This document shows positions 54,611-62,878 of a DNA stretch of 64,000 nt, piece by piece. The notes below the pieces were generated by a model, which worked only from the letters and a program-made list of their open reading frames with translations, was not told the DNA's origin and ran no database searches. The translations under genes were made by a program, and so were the position numbers. Source of the stretch: Pseudomonas veronii (lineage in GTDB: Bacteria > Pseudomonadota > Gammaproteobacteria > Pseudomonadales > Pseudomonadaceae); assembly GCF_001439695.1 (NCBI RefSeq), contig NZ_JYLL01000008.1, forward strand, positions 124,001 to 188,000, written 5' to 3'. How positions within the stretch are numbered: the first letter of the stretch is position 1; the number at the start of each line of letters is the position of its first letter.

Positions 54611-55432
54611 TCACACCATCGCCAGCGGATGCTTGCGCTTGGGCGCTCCGAACACCCGGTCGATGGCGTCGAGGTCGTGTTCGTCCAGCACCAGTTGAGC
54701 GGCGGCGGCGTTGAGCCGCACATGCTCTTGCGTGACGGCCTTGGGGATGGCGATCATCCCGTCCTGACGCACTACCCAGGCCAGCGCGACCTGCGCGGGC
54801 GTCGCCTGATGCCGATGGGCGATCTGCTGGAGGGTCGGGCTGGACAGTAATTCGCCGCCTTGCGCGATCGGACAGTAAGCCATCAACGGCAAGTGATGTT
54901 GTTGCCACCACGGCAGCAGGTCGAATTCGATGCCGCGCTCCTGGATGTTGTAGAGCACCTGGTTGGTCGCGCAGGCCGGTGACGCAAGTTCCTGCAGGTC
55001 GGCCACATCGAAGTTGGAAACACCCCAGCGGCCGATCTTGCCGGCTTCGCGCAAGCGCTCGAACGCCTCGACGGTTTCTGCCAGCGGGTACTGACCGCGC
55101 CAGTGCAGCAGGTACAGGTCAATGTAATCGGTGCCCAGGCGCTGGAGGCTGGCATCGCACGCGCGCGGTACGCCCCGGCGGCTGGCGTTGCGGGGGTAGA
55201 CCTTGCTCACCAGGAACACCTGCTCGCGCTTGCCGCGAATGGCCTCGCCGACCACGCTTTCGGCGCCGCCTTCGCCGTACATTTCGGCGGTGTCGATCAA
55301 GGTCATGCCCTCGTCGATACCGCACTGCAACGCCGCGACTTCGGCGCGGCGCCGGTCCGGGTCTTCGCCCATGCGCCAGGTACCCTGGCCGATGACAGGG
55401 ACCGGAACACCGGCCAGATCGATGGTTCGCAT
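54611..55432 (-). CDS. Aldo/keto reductase
   Basis: 273-aa TIM-barrel NADPH-dependent carbonyl reductase from the ATG at 55432 (AGGAGG upstream). The catalytic tetrad is intact: Asp and Tyr in LIDTAEMYGEG (about 46-56), Lys in FLVSKVYPR (about 75-83), His in LYLLHWRG (about 108-115). The GVSNFDV segment (about 137-143) and IAIPKAV near the C-terminus (about 226-232) bind substrate and cofactor. Substrate unknown; methylglyoxal or other aldehydes are typical. Divergent from the DUF1543 gene. Confidence 0.9.
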   Translation of the reverse strand: MRTIDLAGVPVPVIGQGTWRMGEDPDRRRAEVAALQCGIDEGMTLIDTAEMYGEGGAESVVGEAIRGKREQVFLVSKVYPRNASRRGVPRACDASLQRLGTDYIDLYLLHWRGQYPLAETVEAFERLREAGKIGRWGVSNFDVADLQELASPACATNQVLYNIQERGIEFDLLPWWQQHHLPLMAYCPIAQGGELLSSPTLQQIAHRHQATPAQVALAWVVRQDGMIAIPKAVTQEHVRLNAAAAQLVLDEHDLDAIDRVFGAPKRKHPLAMV

Positions 55433-55537
55433 GACAACCTCCTGATGCGTTCGCGGGTTAACAGTGTGGCATTCACCGGACAAAAGGGTTCAATCGAAGT
55501 ATGGTTGCCTTTTGCCAAATCGCCGGAAGGGCCTGCA

Positions 55538-56032
55538 ATGCTGTTTGTCGTGATGCTCGGGGGCAAGCACCCACGGGCCAGGATCGAAGTCCATGACGTG
55601 GTATTCGCCGTGGCGGATACGCTGGAAGCCACCTACCCACAGTTACGCGATGCCTGGTTTGGCAGCCCCAAGGGCGTGCATATCGATTCGTGGATGGCGG
55701 TCGATGGCGTCGACGGTTGGAAAGTCGAACTCAGCCACCTGGCGCCCCAGGCCGGCGCGCAGCGCCTGTACTTCATCAACCTGGGCGGCTATGAGACCAA
55801 CCGCTTTGGCGAGGCGCATCACTACCTGCTGGTGGTTGCCCGCGACAAAAAGGAAGCGACGGGCAAAGGCAAGCAACAGCTGCTGCGTCACTGGTCACAG
55901 GCCCACACCGACGGCGTGCTGGACATCGACGACTGCCTGCCCATCGATCTGGCCGACGGCCGTTACCTTCACCTCGTCCAAGCCCCGCACCGGCCGGTGC
56001 TCCAGCAGAACGACTACATTGTGCTGGCGTGA
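55538..56032 (+). CDS. DUF1543 domain protein
   Basis: 164 aa from the ATG at 55538 with CGGAAGG upstream. It opens LFVVMLGGKHPRARIEVHDV and carries YFINLGGYETNRFGEAH-like and DIDDCLPID features found in DUF1543 proteins, which have two related subdomains. No signal peptide or catalytic motif. Function unknown. Convergent with the DapF-like gene. Confidence 0.85.
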   Translation: MLFVVMLGGKHPRARIEVHDVVFAVADTLEATYPQLRDAWFGSPKGVHIDSWMAVDGVDGWKVELSHLAPQAGAQRLYFINLGGYETNRFGEAHHYLLVVARDKKEATGKGKQQLLRHWSQAHTDGVLDIDDCLPIDLADGRYLHLVQAPHRPVLQQNDYIVLA

Positions 56033-56098
56033 ACCGGCTTTACCCGCTCCGCCGACGCTCAACCGCCGGCACCGGATGAACCGCTGCCGGAACTCAAT

Positions 56099-56908
56099 TT
56101 ACCCTATGGGCACATAGACGATGCCTTGCATGATCGGCTCCACGCTCCCGGTCAACACCACGCCGCCCTGCCCGTCCCACTGCACGGTGACTGTGCCGCC
56201 GTCGCATTGCACCTCGACGCGGTCGTCGAGCAAGCCGCGGCGAATCCCATTCACCACCGCGCCGCAACAGCACGAGCCGGACCCGAGCGGCACGCCGCCG
56301 CCGCGCTCCCAGATCCGCAGGCGAATATGCCCGCGATCGATGACCTGGACAAAATGCACATTGGTCCTGGCGGGGAACAGCACGTGGGTTTCCAGGGCCG
56401 GGCCCAGGGTTGCCACGTCGACAGCGCCGAGGTCCGCGACAAAGAAGGTGCAATGGGGGTTGCCCATGCTGCACGCCGCCGGGTCGCCTTCGAGGGGCAA
56501 GTACAGTGTGTCCATCGACTCGGCCAGCGGCACCGCGGCCCAGCCCAGCGATGGCGCGCCCATATTCACCGACACCCGCCGCCCCGACTCACGCACACAG
56601 GTCAGCAAACCGCGGTCGGTACGCAGCACGATGGAATCGGTGCCGGCTTCATGCATCAGCCGCTCGGCCACACCGCGCGTAGCGCTGCCGCAGGTTTGCA
56701 GGGGCGTGCCATTGGGGTTCCAGAATTTGATCCGTGCGGCAGCGTCTGCGCAATCGAGCACCACCGCCAACTGATTGAAGCCGATGCCGGTGTGGCGATT
56801 GCCGAGACGGCGAGCGACCTGCGCGCTGATCGGATCATCCAGACCACGGCGATCGATGATGAGGAAGTCGTCGCCGTGGGCGTGCATCTTCACGAAAGGC
56901 AGCGTCAT
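56099..56908 (-). CDS. DapF-like epimerase/isomerase with altered active site
   Basis: 269 aa from the ATG at 56908; a TTG at 56932, 1 bp past the preceding stop, is an alternative. Diaminopimelate epimerase fold throughout: FVKMHAHGDDF (5-15), NPNGTPLQTCGSATRG (64-79) with Cys73, GNPH (149-152) and IRLRIWERGGG (195-205). Compared with E. coli DapF, GND is GDD, CGNG is CGSA, and the second catalytic cysteine (Cys217, in ACGSG) is replaced by Ser210 in LGSGSCCC. With one catalytic cysteine gone it may not be a DAP epimerase, and another isomerase role is possible. It directly follows an L,D-transpeptidase gene. Confidence 0.8.
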   Translation of the reverse strand: MTLPFVKMHAHGDDFLIIDRRGLDDPISAQVARRLGNRHTGIGFNQLAVVLDCADAAARIKFWNPNGTPLQTCGSATRGVAERLMHEAGTDSIVLRTDRGLLTCVRESGRRVSVNMGAPSLGWAAVPLAESMDTLYLPLEGDPAACSMGNPHCTFFVADLGAVDVATLGPALETHVLFPARTNVHFVQVIDRGHIRLRIWERGGGVPLGSGSCCCGAVVNGIRRGLLDDRVEVQCDGGTVTVQWDGQGGVVLTGSVEPIMQGIVYVPIG

Positions 56909-56933
56909 GGCGTGTGCTGTGGGCGGTGACAAA

Positions 56934-58517
56934 TCAGAGCACGCTCCCCATGGCTTTCATCAACACGGGGTCACGCCCGTAGATATCGGGCGCATACACC
57001 AACTCGCCCTGGCGATCCACTTCCACGGTCCAGTACCCGAGCAACACCGGCACCGGCGTCGCCAGGCGGAATTCATGGGTCACGCCGGTGGCCAGCAATT
57101 CATCGGTGCGAACGCGCTCCGCCGGGCTCACCAGCAGGTCGCGCAGCAGCAACGGTTGTTCGACCCGCACGCAACCCGAGCTGAACGCACGCGGGCCTTT
57201 GGTGAACAGCGGTTGGCTGGGCGTGTCGTGCAGGTACACCGAGTACGGGTTGGGGAAACGCAGCACGATCTTGCCCAGCGGGTTGCGCGGGCCGGCTTCC
57301 TGGCGCAGCAGGATGTTGCCGGGGCGGGTCCAGTCGATGTGTTCGGGGGCCAGCGGGCGCCCTTCGGGATCGAGCACTTGCAGGTTCTGCTGGCGCAGGT
57401 ATTCGGGGTTGAGGCGGATGGCCGGGAGTTTGTCCTCGCGCATGATGGTGGGCGGCACGGTCCAGGTCGGGTTGAGGGTCAACCGGTTGATGCGTGATTT
57501 GAGCAGCGGTGTCTGGCGTTCGGCGCGGCCGACCTGCAAGCGGGTTTGCCACACCGGGATGCCACTCTGATAGACACTCAATTGCGCGGCGGCGACGTTG
57601 ACCACCACGCCTTCGGGCTCCAGGTCCTGGCTCAGCCAGCGGAAGCGCTCCAGGTTGATGCGCAACTGCTCGCGGCGCACCGCCGGGCTGATGTTGAGTT
57701 CGGCCACGGTGCCGGCGCCGATCACGCCGTCGGATTGCAATGAGTGACCGACCTGGAAGGCCTTGACCGCCTTGACCAGTTCGTCGCGGTACTGCTTGCC
57801 GTTGTCCTTGGGTTCGCTGGCGAGGTAACCGCCGCGGTAGAGGCGCCGCGCCAGTTCCGGCACGCGCGGGTCTTCCATGCCGGGGCGCAACAGCGGCCCG
57901 CCGGCGACCGCGTCCCAATGCGGTAATGGCTGCTTACGCAGCGTGGAATAGACGTTGCGCAGGCTGCGGTATAAATCCGCGCTGGGCCGGGCCTGGTCGA
58001 AGGCTTGCGCCATGTCGTGCAGCCCGGTGGCGGCGAAGGCCAGCACCTCGGTATCCAGGTCGCGGGTGGGCGGCTGGAAATGCCACAGCGGTTCGAAGCG
58101 CGATTGCTGCAGGCGCCCGTAATGCAAATCCTGCAGGGCTTGCAGGTACTGTTCGCTGCTGCCGATATCGCTGCACAGCACGTTGTCCGTGGCGTTCGCC
58201 GGGGGCAGGCTATAGTGGGTGGGGTCCAGGCCGTCGTCGGCCAGCATCAGCAACTGCGCTTGCAGTGCCTGGCGGCGTTCGGCGACCCACAGCGGCACAT
58301 CGCCCTGCTGCCGATAGAACGCCTGCAGACGCGCCAATGTCGCCGCGTCGATGCGCGACGCAAGGCTGGGGCACACGCTGGGCAACTGCGCGAGGGCCTG
58401 TTGGACCGGGCTGGCTGGAATCACCGGTAACGTGCCCATCGGTACTTCGTCGGCTGTAGCGACCAGCGGTGCAACGAGCAAGCAAATGCTCAAGTAACAT
58501 GCGTGTTTTTTGAACAA
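56934..58517 (-). CDS. L,D-transpeptidase, YcbB/LdtD type
   Basis: 527-aa periplasmic enzyme forming 3-3 cross-links in peptidoglycan. A signal peptide covers residues 1-22 (ending VATA). There is an LdtD scaffold domain, a peptidoglycan-binding region with HSLQSDGVIGAGTVAELNI (near 248-266), and a YkuD catalytic domain with HDTPSQPLF (near 426-434) and FSSGCVRVE holding the nucleophile Cys449. Domain order and length match E. coli YcbB (615 aa) minus some linker. Divergent from another transpeptidase-like gene 38 bp away, and 1-25 bp upstream of the DapF-like gene, so probably in an operon with it. Confidence 0.92.
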   Translation of the reverse strand: MFKKHACYLSICLLVAPLVATADEVPMGTLPVIPASPVQQALAQLPSVCPSLASRIDAATLARLQAFYRQQGDVPLWVAERRQALQAQLLMLADDGLDPTHYSLPPANATDNVLCSDIGSSEQYLQALQDLHYGRLQQSRFEPLWHFQPPTRDLDTEVLAFAATGLHDMAQAFDQARPSADLYRSLRNVYSTLRKQPLPHWDAVAGGPLLRPGMEDPRVPELARRLYRGGYLASEPKDNGKQYRDELVKAVKAFQVGHSLQSDGVIGAGTVAELNISPAVRREQLRINLERFRWLSQDLEPEGVVVNVAAAQLSVYQSGIPVWQTRLQVGRAERQTPLLKSRINRLTLNPTWTVPPTIMREDKLPAIRLNPEYLRQQNLQVLDPEGRPLAPEHIDWTRPGNILLRQEAGPRNPLGKIVLRFPNPYSVYLHDTPSQPLFTKGPRAFSSGCVRVEQPLLLRDLLVSPAERVRTDELLATGVTHEFRLATPVPVLLGYWTVEVDRQGELVYAPDIYGRDPVLMKAMGSVL

Positions 58518-58555
58518 TAGCTTTGCTCCAATCCACAGTGGGGGATGTACTGTAG

Positions 58556-59269
58556 ATGCTGACTTTTATGTGCCGCCTCGGCCTGATGACCTTGACCGTG
58601 GCTACGCTGAGCACCGTTGTGCTCGCCGCCGACGGCAACCCTGTTTCCTTGTATAGCAGCCTGGCGCGCTCGGCTCCAGAACTCAATCCCACTGTACTCA
58701 AAAGCGCGCTGAACGCGGTGCAGTGCGCGGTCAATAATGGTGAAGAGCGTTCCGAGCGCCTGGCCGTGATTGACTATTCCCAGCCTTCGACCGCTCGTCG
58801 GCTATGGATTTTCGATTTACGCAAAAAGACCCTGGTGCTGCGCGACCTGGTGGCCCACGGGGCCAAGTCCGGGGAAAACTTCGCCACCCAGTTCTCCAAT
58901 CGTGAAGGCAGCCACCAGTCCAGCCTGGGCCTGTTCCGTACCCAGGAAAGTTACCTGGGCACCCATGGCTATTCGTTGCGCATGGACGGCCTGGAGCCGG
59001 GCTTCAATGATCAGGCGCGCGACCGTGCCCTGGTGATTCACGCCGCCGACTACGTCAACCCGTTGTGGAGCAAGCGCGAAGGCCGTATCGGCCGCAGCCA
59101 GGGCTGCCCGGCGGTGCGTCCGCAGGTGGCGCGCCAGGTGGTGGACAAACTCAAGGATGGGCAGTTCATGTTCTCGTGGTACCCGGACCAGCGCTGGTTG
59201 AAGTCTTCGACCTACCTCAACTGCAAACCCCAACAGGTGGCGAGTAGTCGTACAATCCGTGGCGGTTAG
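58556..59269 (+). CDS. Murein L,D-transpeptidase catalytic domain family protein
   Basis: 237 aa, YkuD_2 type. A signal peptide covers residues 1-24 (ending VLAA). The domain contains a LWIFDLRKKTLVLRD strand pair, ...GENFATQFSNREGSHQSSLG, ALVIHAADYV with the catalytic histidine (about 160-169), and RSQGCPAVRP with Cys184. This family lacks the scaffold of LdtD and has an unproven reaction, probably peptidoglycan related. Its start is 38 bp from the divergent LdtD-type gene, so the two share a promoter region. The ATG at 58556 is supported by GGGGGATG upstream. Confidence 0.88.
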   Translation: MLTFMCRLGLMTLTVATLSTVVLAADGNPVSLYSSLARSAPELNPTVLKSALNAVQCAVNNGEERSERLAVIDYSQPSTARRLWIFDLRKKTLVLRDLVAHGAKSGENFATQFSNREGSHQSSLGLFRTQESYLGTHGYSLRMDGLEPGFNDQARDRALVIHAADYVNPLWSKREGRIGRSQGCPAVRPQVARQVVDKLKDGQFMFSWYPDQRWLKSSTYLNCKPQQVASSRTIRGG

Positions 59270-59298
59270 CCTGTCCCCACCGATAAAGAGAGCGTCGC

Positions 59299-60045
59299 AT
59301 GCTTCTACATAAGTCCACCTGGATCGAGATCGGGCAGTTTCTGGAGCGCAGCCGCACGGTGGTGATCCCGATCGGCTCGAATGAGCAACACGGCCCCACC
59401 GGCCTGCTGGGCACCGACTGGATGTGCCCGGAAATCATCGCCCACCAAGCGCAGCTACACGCAGACATCCTGATCGGCCCGACCTTCAATATCGGCATGG
59501 CCCAGCACCACCTGGGTTTTCCCGGCACCATTTCACTGCGCCCTTCCACCTTTATTGCCGCGATTGGCGACTGGGTGCGTTCGCTGGCCGGGCATGGTTT
59601 CGAGAAGATCCTGTTTCTCAATGGCCATGGCGGCAACATCGCCACGATCGAAGCGGCGTTTTCCGAGCTGTATGCCGCCGCCAGCTTCGCCCGCCAACCG
59701 GCCGGGTTTGCGCTGAAACTGGTGAACTGGTGGGATCTGGACGGCGTCAACGAGCTGGCTCACCGGCAGTTCCCGGTCGGCCACGGCAGCCATGCCACGC
59801 CGTCGGAAATTGCCGTGACGCAATGGGCTTATCCGGAGTCGATCAAGTCTGCCGATTATTCGCCGCAGATCGCCAACACCGGGCCGATCCGTGAAGCGTT
59901 GGACTTCCGCGCGCGCTTCCCCGACGGGCGCATGGGCTCGGACCCGGCCCTGGCGACCGTGGAGAAAGGCGCTGAGTTGGTGGCGTTGGCGGCTCAAGGG
60001 TTGGTCAAGGTTGTCGACAGCTTCAGCCACGAAGCAACCCCTTGA
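59299..60045 (+). CDS. Creatininase family protein
   Basis: 248-aa metalloamidase of the creatinine amidohydrolase family. Family motifs: NEQHGPTGLLGTDW (near residues 28-41, giving the metal-binding Glu, His and Asp), GMAQHHLGFPGTISL (near 68-82) and LNGHGGN (near 108-114), followed by a HGSHATPSE segment (near 164-172). The family covers creatinine, mycofactocin and riboflavin-pathway hydrolases, so the substrate is open. AAGAGAG precedes the ATG at 59299. It follows the murein transpeptidase-like gene by 29 bp with no obvious functional link. Confidence 0.85.
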   Translation: MLLHKSTWIEIGQFLERSRTVVIPIGSNEQHGPTGLLGTDWMCPEIIAHQAQLHADILIGPTFNIGMAQHHLGFPGTISLRPSTFIAAIGDWVRSLAGHGFEKILFLNGHGGNIATIEAAFSELYAAASFARQPAGFALKLVNWWDLDGVNELAHRQFPVGHGSHATPSEIAVTQWAYPESIKSADYSPQIANTGPIREALDFRARFPDGRMGSDPALATVEKGAELVALAAQGLVKVVDSFSHEATP

Positions 60046-60084
60046 GCCAACCCTCGTGCCCACCGAGTTATGGGTGGCTTGCGG

Positions 60085-60426
60085 TTACTTGCACTCTTGC
60101 GCCGTCAATTCCAGGCGCGACGGCGTGATGGTCGACGCGAGCGGCTTGCGCTCATACAGGAACACCTTGGTGCCGTCCTGGCTCTTGTAGGCCTCCAGTA
60201 CATCATCGGCGGCAACCTTGCTGGTCAACACCACCTTGGCGTGGCGCGAGTTCTGCGTCACGGTCGAGGTGAGGTTGTGTTTTTCAAGCTTGGGCAACAC
60301 GCATTGCATATAACCTTCGGGGGTCTTGGCGGTTTGCAGGGTCAATGTCGGCGCATTCGGAGCGGAAACACAACCGGCCAGTAACAAAGAAGCGACAGCC
60401 AGGGCCGGGGCAAAAAAAGAGCGCAT
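60085..60426 (-). CDS. Small lipoprotein, unknown
   Basis: 113 aa from the ATG at 60426 (CAGGA upstream). N-terminus MRSFFAPALAVASLLLAGC is a lipoprotein signal with a LLAGC lipobox; the mature chain has one Cys pair (Cys in YMQC and QECK). Beta-prone, with a KVVLTSKVAADDVLEAY stretch. Sits 35 bp downstream of another exported-protein gene. Family not recognised. Confidence 0.75.
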   Translation of the reverse strand: MRSFFAPALAVASLLLAGCVSAPNAPTLTLQTAKTPEGYMQCVLPKLEKHNLTSTVTQNSRHAKVVLTSKVAADDVLEAYKSQDGTKVFLYERKPLASTITPSRLELTAQECK

Positions 60427-60460
60427 AGAAATCCTGAATATATAAAAGGAAAAGTTCACA

Positions 60461-61105
60461 TCAACCCGCTCGGACTAATGCCTTGAGCGACGCATCAAAT
60501 TGTTTCAAGGCATCGAGCTGTACATCGCGCTGCTGCTCGATCTGCGCGGCAATCTCCGGGGCCGCCTTGTCATGCGCCCACACCGACGGCACCTGCTTCT
60601 GCACCGAGCCTTCGGCCTTGGCGATGTACTGCAGGTCCGCGTCATAGAAGCGCGCGATAAAATGCGCCTCGACCAGGTCGTTACGCGGGGTCAACAGTTG
60701 GTTATGGGTGTCGAGCATCACTACCACATCGGGGTGAGCCTGCACGAGCGCATCCAGCGTGTCGTAAACGGTCACCGACAAAAACGTGCCTTGCAACGAA
60801 TTCATCAACCAGTCAATCGCCAACTCCGGGTCGGAACTGTTGACGAACGCCGCACGGATGCGCCCATCAAGGGCATCTCTGGCGCCATTCAAGGCTGTGG
60901 CGTGGTAGCGTTCAAGGTAGCTGAGGTTGTCGACCGTATTTTCGCTGTACAGCACCCCCACTGACTGCTCGTGCCGCAGCGAGTCTACGCTACCGCCGAG
61001 TGACAGCAAATGGCCTGTACGCAGTTCATCGGCGATTACCGGGTTGATCATGACCACAGTGCTCATCATCAGGGTCATTAAAGCCAGTTGAATAAACGTC
61101 CTCAT
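60461..61105 (-). CDS. Exported protein of unknown function
   Basis: 214 aa from the ATG at 61105, with AAGGA 8 bases upstream; the frame extends back to 61204 without support. A signal peptide spans about residues 1-25 (ending VIADE). The mature chain has LSLGGSVDSLRHEQSVGVLY, a central VVVMLDTHNQLLTPRND segment and a Gln/Asp-rich helical C-terminus. It could be a small periplasmic or lipid-anchored ABC-accessory protein, but no family is certain. Possibly co-transcribed with the lipoprotein gene downstream. Confidence 0.7.
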   Translation of the reverse strand: MRTFIQLALMTLMMSTVVMINPVIADELRTGHLLSLGGSVDSLRHEQSVGVLYSENTVDNLSYLERYHATALNGARDALDGRIRAAFVNSSDPELAIDWLMNSLQGTFLSVTVYDTLDALVQAHPDVVVMLDTHNQLLTPRNDLVEAHFIARFYDADLQYIAKAEGSVQKQVPSVWAHDKAAPEIAAQIEQQRDVQLDALKQFDASLKALVRAG

Positions 61106-61237
61106 CGCGCGATTTCCTTGAACTGCGTCTCGATGGGGAGATTTTCCGCCTTTGTGGAAAAAACAGAACTTGCAATCTTTGATGCTGACTATTATCTGAA
61201 TCAATAGTGCTTACATAAAATCTATAAGGACCACGCT

Positions 61238-61504
61238 ATGAAACCCCACCAGAAAACCTTCGACCGCATCCGCGAAGCCGTATTGCCGGATTTTCGCGAT
61301 CGGGTCGCCGATTACCTGGTTGTCTATGAAGACGTGCTGCTGGACGAGGCCGCCGACCCGGACCAGGCCTACGCCATCGCCCAGCAATTGCTCGGTTACC
61401 TGCGCGGTTTGAACACCACCCGCGTGCTGGGCATGGCGGACTGGGAAGAGCTGGACCGACGCGTCGCGCAGGAATGGCCTAAAGCGCGGGCCTTGGCAGA
61501 TTGA
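61238..61504 (+). CDS. Small helical protein, unknown
   Basis: 88 aa, ATG at 61238 with AAGGA about 10 bases upstream. Mainly helical and acidic, with DFRDRVADYLVVYEDVLLDEAADPDQAYAI near the middle (described here in part only). No signal or membrane segment. Its last 26 bp overlap the convergent glutathione-transferase gene. I do not recognise it. Confidence 0.65.
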   Translation: MKPHQKTFDRIREAVLPDFRDRVADYLVVYEDVLLDEAADPDQAYAIAQQLLGYLRGLNTTRVLGMADWEELDRRVAQEWPKARALAD

Positions 61505-62111
61505 CCCATTCCTGCACCGATGGCCGCTGCCATTGGCGCTGCGCATAGCTCACCAAGTCGGCCGGCACAGGGTCGCCGTTGAGGATCAGGCGGTTGAGCA
61601 TCACCGCCAGGTCCACATCGGCAATTGACCACTCCCCGAACAAGTACGCCGGATTCCCCGCCAACAGCACCTGCGCCGCACCGATCAAGCGATGGGCGGC
61701 AGCTTCGGCCAATGGTGACAACGGCGGCATCTTCTGCCCATAGAACACCACCAACGTCGAACGCTCCTGGCGAATCGGCAGCAAATCGCTGCGCAACCAC
61801 GCCTGGACCTGCCGCGCCCGCGCCCGCTGCTTCGGATCGGCCGGGTACACCGCCGTTCCGGGGTAGGCCTCGTCGAGGTATTCGCTGATCGCCGAGGACT
61901 CCGACAGGGAGAAATCACCGTCCACCAGCGTCGGCACGCGTTGGGTCATGGACAGTTGGGCAAAGCCCGCCGTCTGGTGTTGCGCGGCGTCGAGGTCGAG
62001 GGGCACGGTGTCGAACGCCAGGCCTTTTTCGCGCAGGGTGACGAACACCGACATCGCGTAGGGGCTGGTGAACAGCGAATCAACGTAGAGGCGCAGCGCA
62101 GCTTGGTTCAT
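61479..62111 (-). CDS. yfcF: Glutathione transferase, YfcF-like
   Basis: 210 aa from the ATG at 62111 with AAGGAGATCCACC upstream. The thioredoxin-fold N-domain contains SLFTSPYAMSVFVTLREKG (about 11-29), where Ser replaces the catalytic cysteine or tyrosine as in YfcF, and VPTLVDGDFSLSESSAI for glutathione binding. The helical C-domain ends RPSVQEWVN. E. coli YfcF has glutathione transferase and peroxidase activity and helps against oxidants. It overlaps a convergent small gene by 26 bp. Confidence 0.85.
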   Translation of the reverse strand: MNQAALRLYVDSLFTSPYAMSVFVTLREKGLAFDTVPLDLDAAQHQTAGFAQLSMTQRVPTLVDGDFSLSESSAISEYLDEAYPGTAVYPADPKQRARARQVQAWLRSDLLPIRQERSTLVVFYGQKMPPLSPLAEAAAHRLIGAAQVLLAGNPAYLFGEWSIADVDLAVMLNRLILNGDPVPADLVSYAQRQWQRPSVQEWVNLPRPAL

Positions 62112-62207
62112 GGTGGATCTCCTTGAGTGAAACCCCACGCTACGAGATCGGCGGCAATAAAGACAATGCGCAGTTTTTATGGGGGCATTCCCCGGCGGAA
62201 TAGCGCC

Positions 62208-62759
62208 TCAACCGGCAAACCCGCCCTGCTCCAGAAAGGCCCGTTCCGCCTCCGTGGTCGTCCTGGCCAGCACCTCATTGCGGTGGGGAAAGCGCCCGAA
62301 ACGTTCGATGATCCGCGCGTGTTCCTTGGCCCAACGGTAAGTGTTGGCATCCAACTGCTGGTTGAGGAGCAGGGAGCGTTGCTGGTCTTGCGCGTCTTCG
62401 GAATGTTCAAACGGCAGATAGCAAAACGCACGCAATGCCGGTTCGACCAATTGATCCAGCCCGGCGTCCACCATGCGCCGCGCATACAGGCGCGCCAACG
62501 GGTCCGTGGCAAACATATGCGCCGTGCCGCGAAACGCGTTGCGCGGGTACTGATCGAGCAGGATCAGCAAGGCCAGCGCACCTTGCGCCGAGTCCAGCCA
62601 GCCCTCCAGCTCACGCCGCGCCGCTTGCAGATGAGTTGCGTTGAAGGTGTCGCGAAACGCCGCGTCGAACGCGGCGTCCTTGGCGAACCAACGCTTGGGG
62701 CCGGCCTGCGTCCAGAAATCGACGACGGTGTGCGGGGTGTCGTTGTGTGGCTTGCTCAT
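62208..62759 (-). CDS. DUF924 family protein
   Basis: 183 aa from the ATG at 62759 (GGGAGAGG upstream); a longer in-frame start at 62828 lies in the divergent promoter region. It carries the family signature LLDQYPRNAFRGTAHMFA (near residues 67-84) and FCYLPFEHSED (near 112-122). All-helical, TPR-like fold, no signal. Function unknown. Divergent from the acyltransferase-like gene. Confidence 0.88.
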   Translation of the reverse strand: MSKPHNDTPHTVVDFWTQAGPKRWFAKDAAFDAAFRDTFNATHLQAARRELEGWLDSAQGALALLILLDQYPRNAFRGTAHMFATDPLARLYARRMVDAGLDQLVEPALRAFCYLPFEHSEDAQDQQRSLLLNQQLDANTYRWAKEHARIIERFGRFPHRNEVLARTTTEAERAFLEQGGFAG

Positions 62760-62878
62760 GATCAGCCTCTCCCGATGCCAGGCGCGAACCTGTTCGCTCT
62801 CGATGACTTCGCGCAGCGGCGCGCGCATACGTTATAGGATAACATTCGTTTTCCATCCTGCCCTTGTGATCCACGCCC

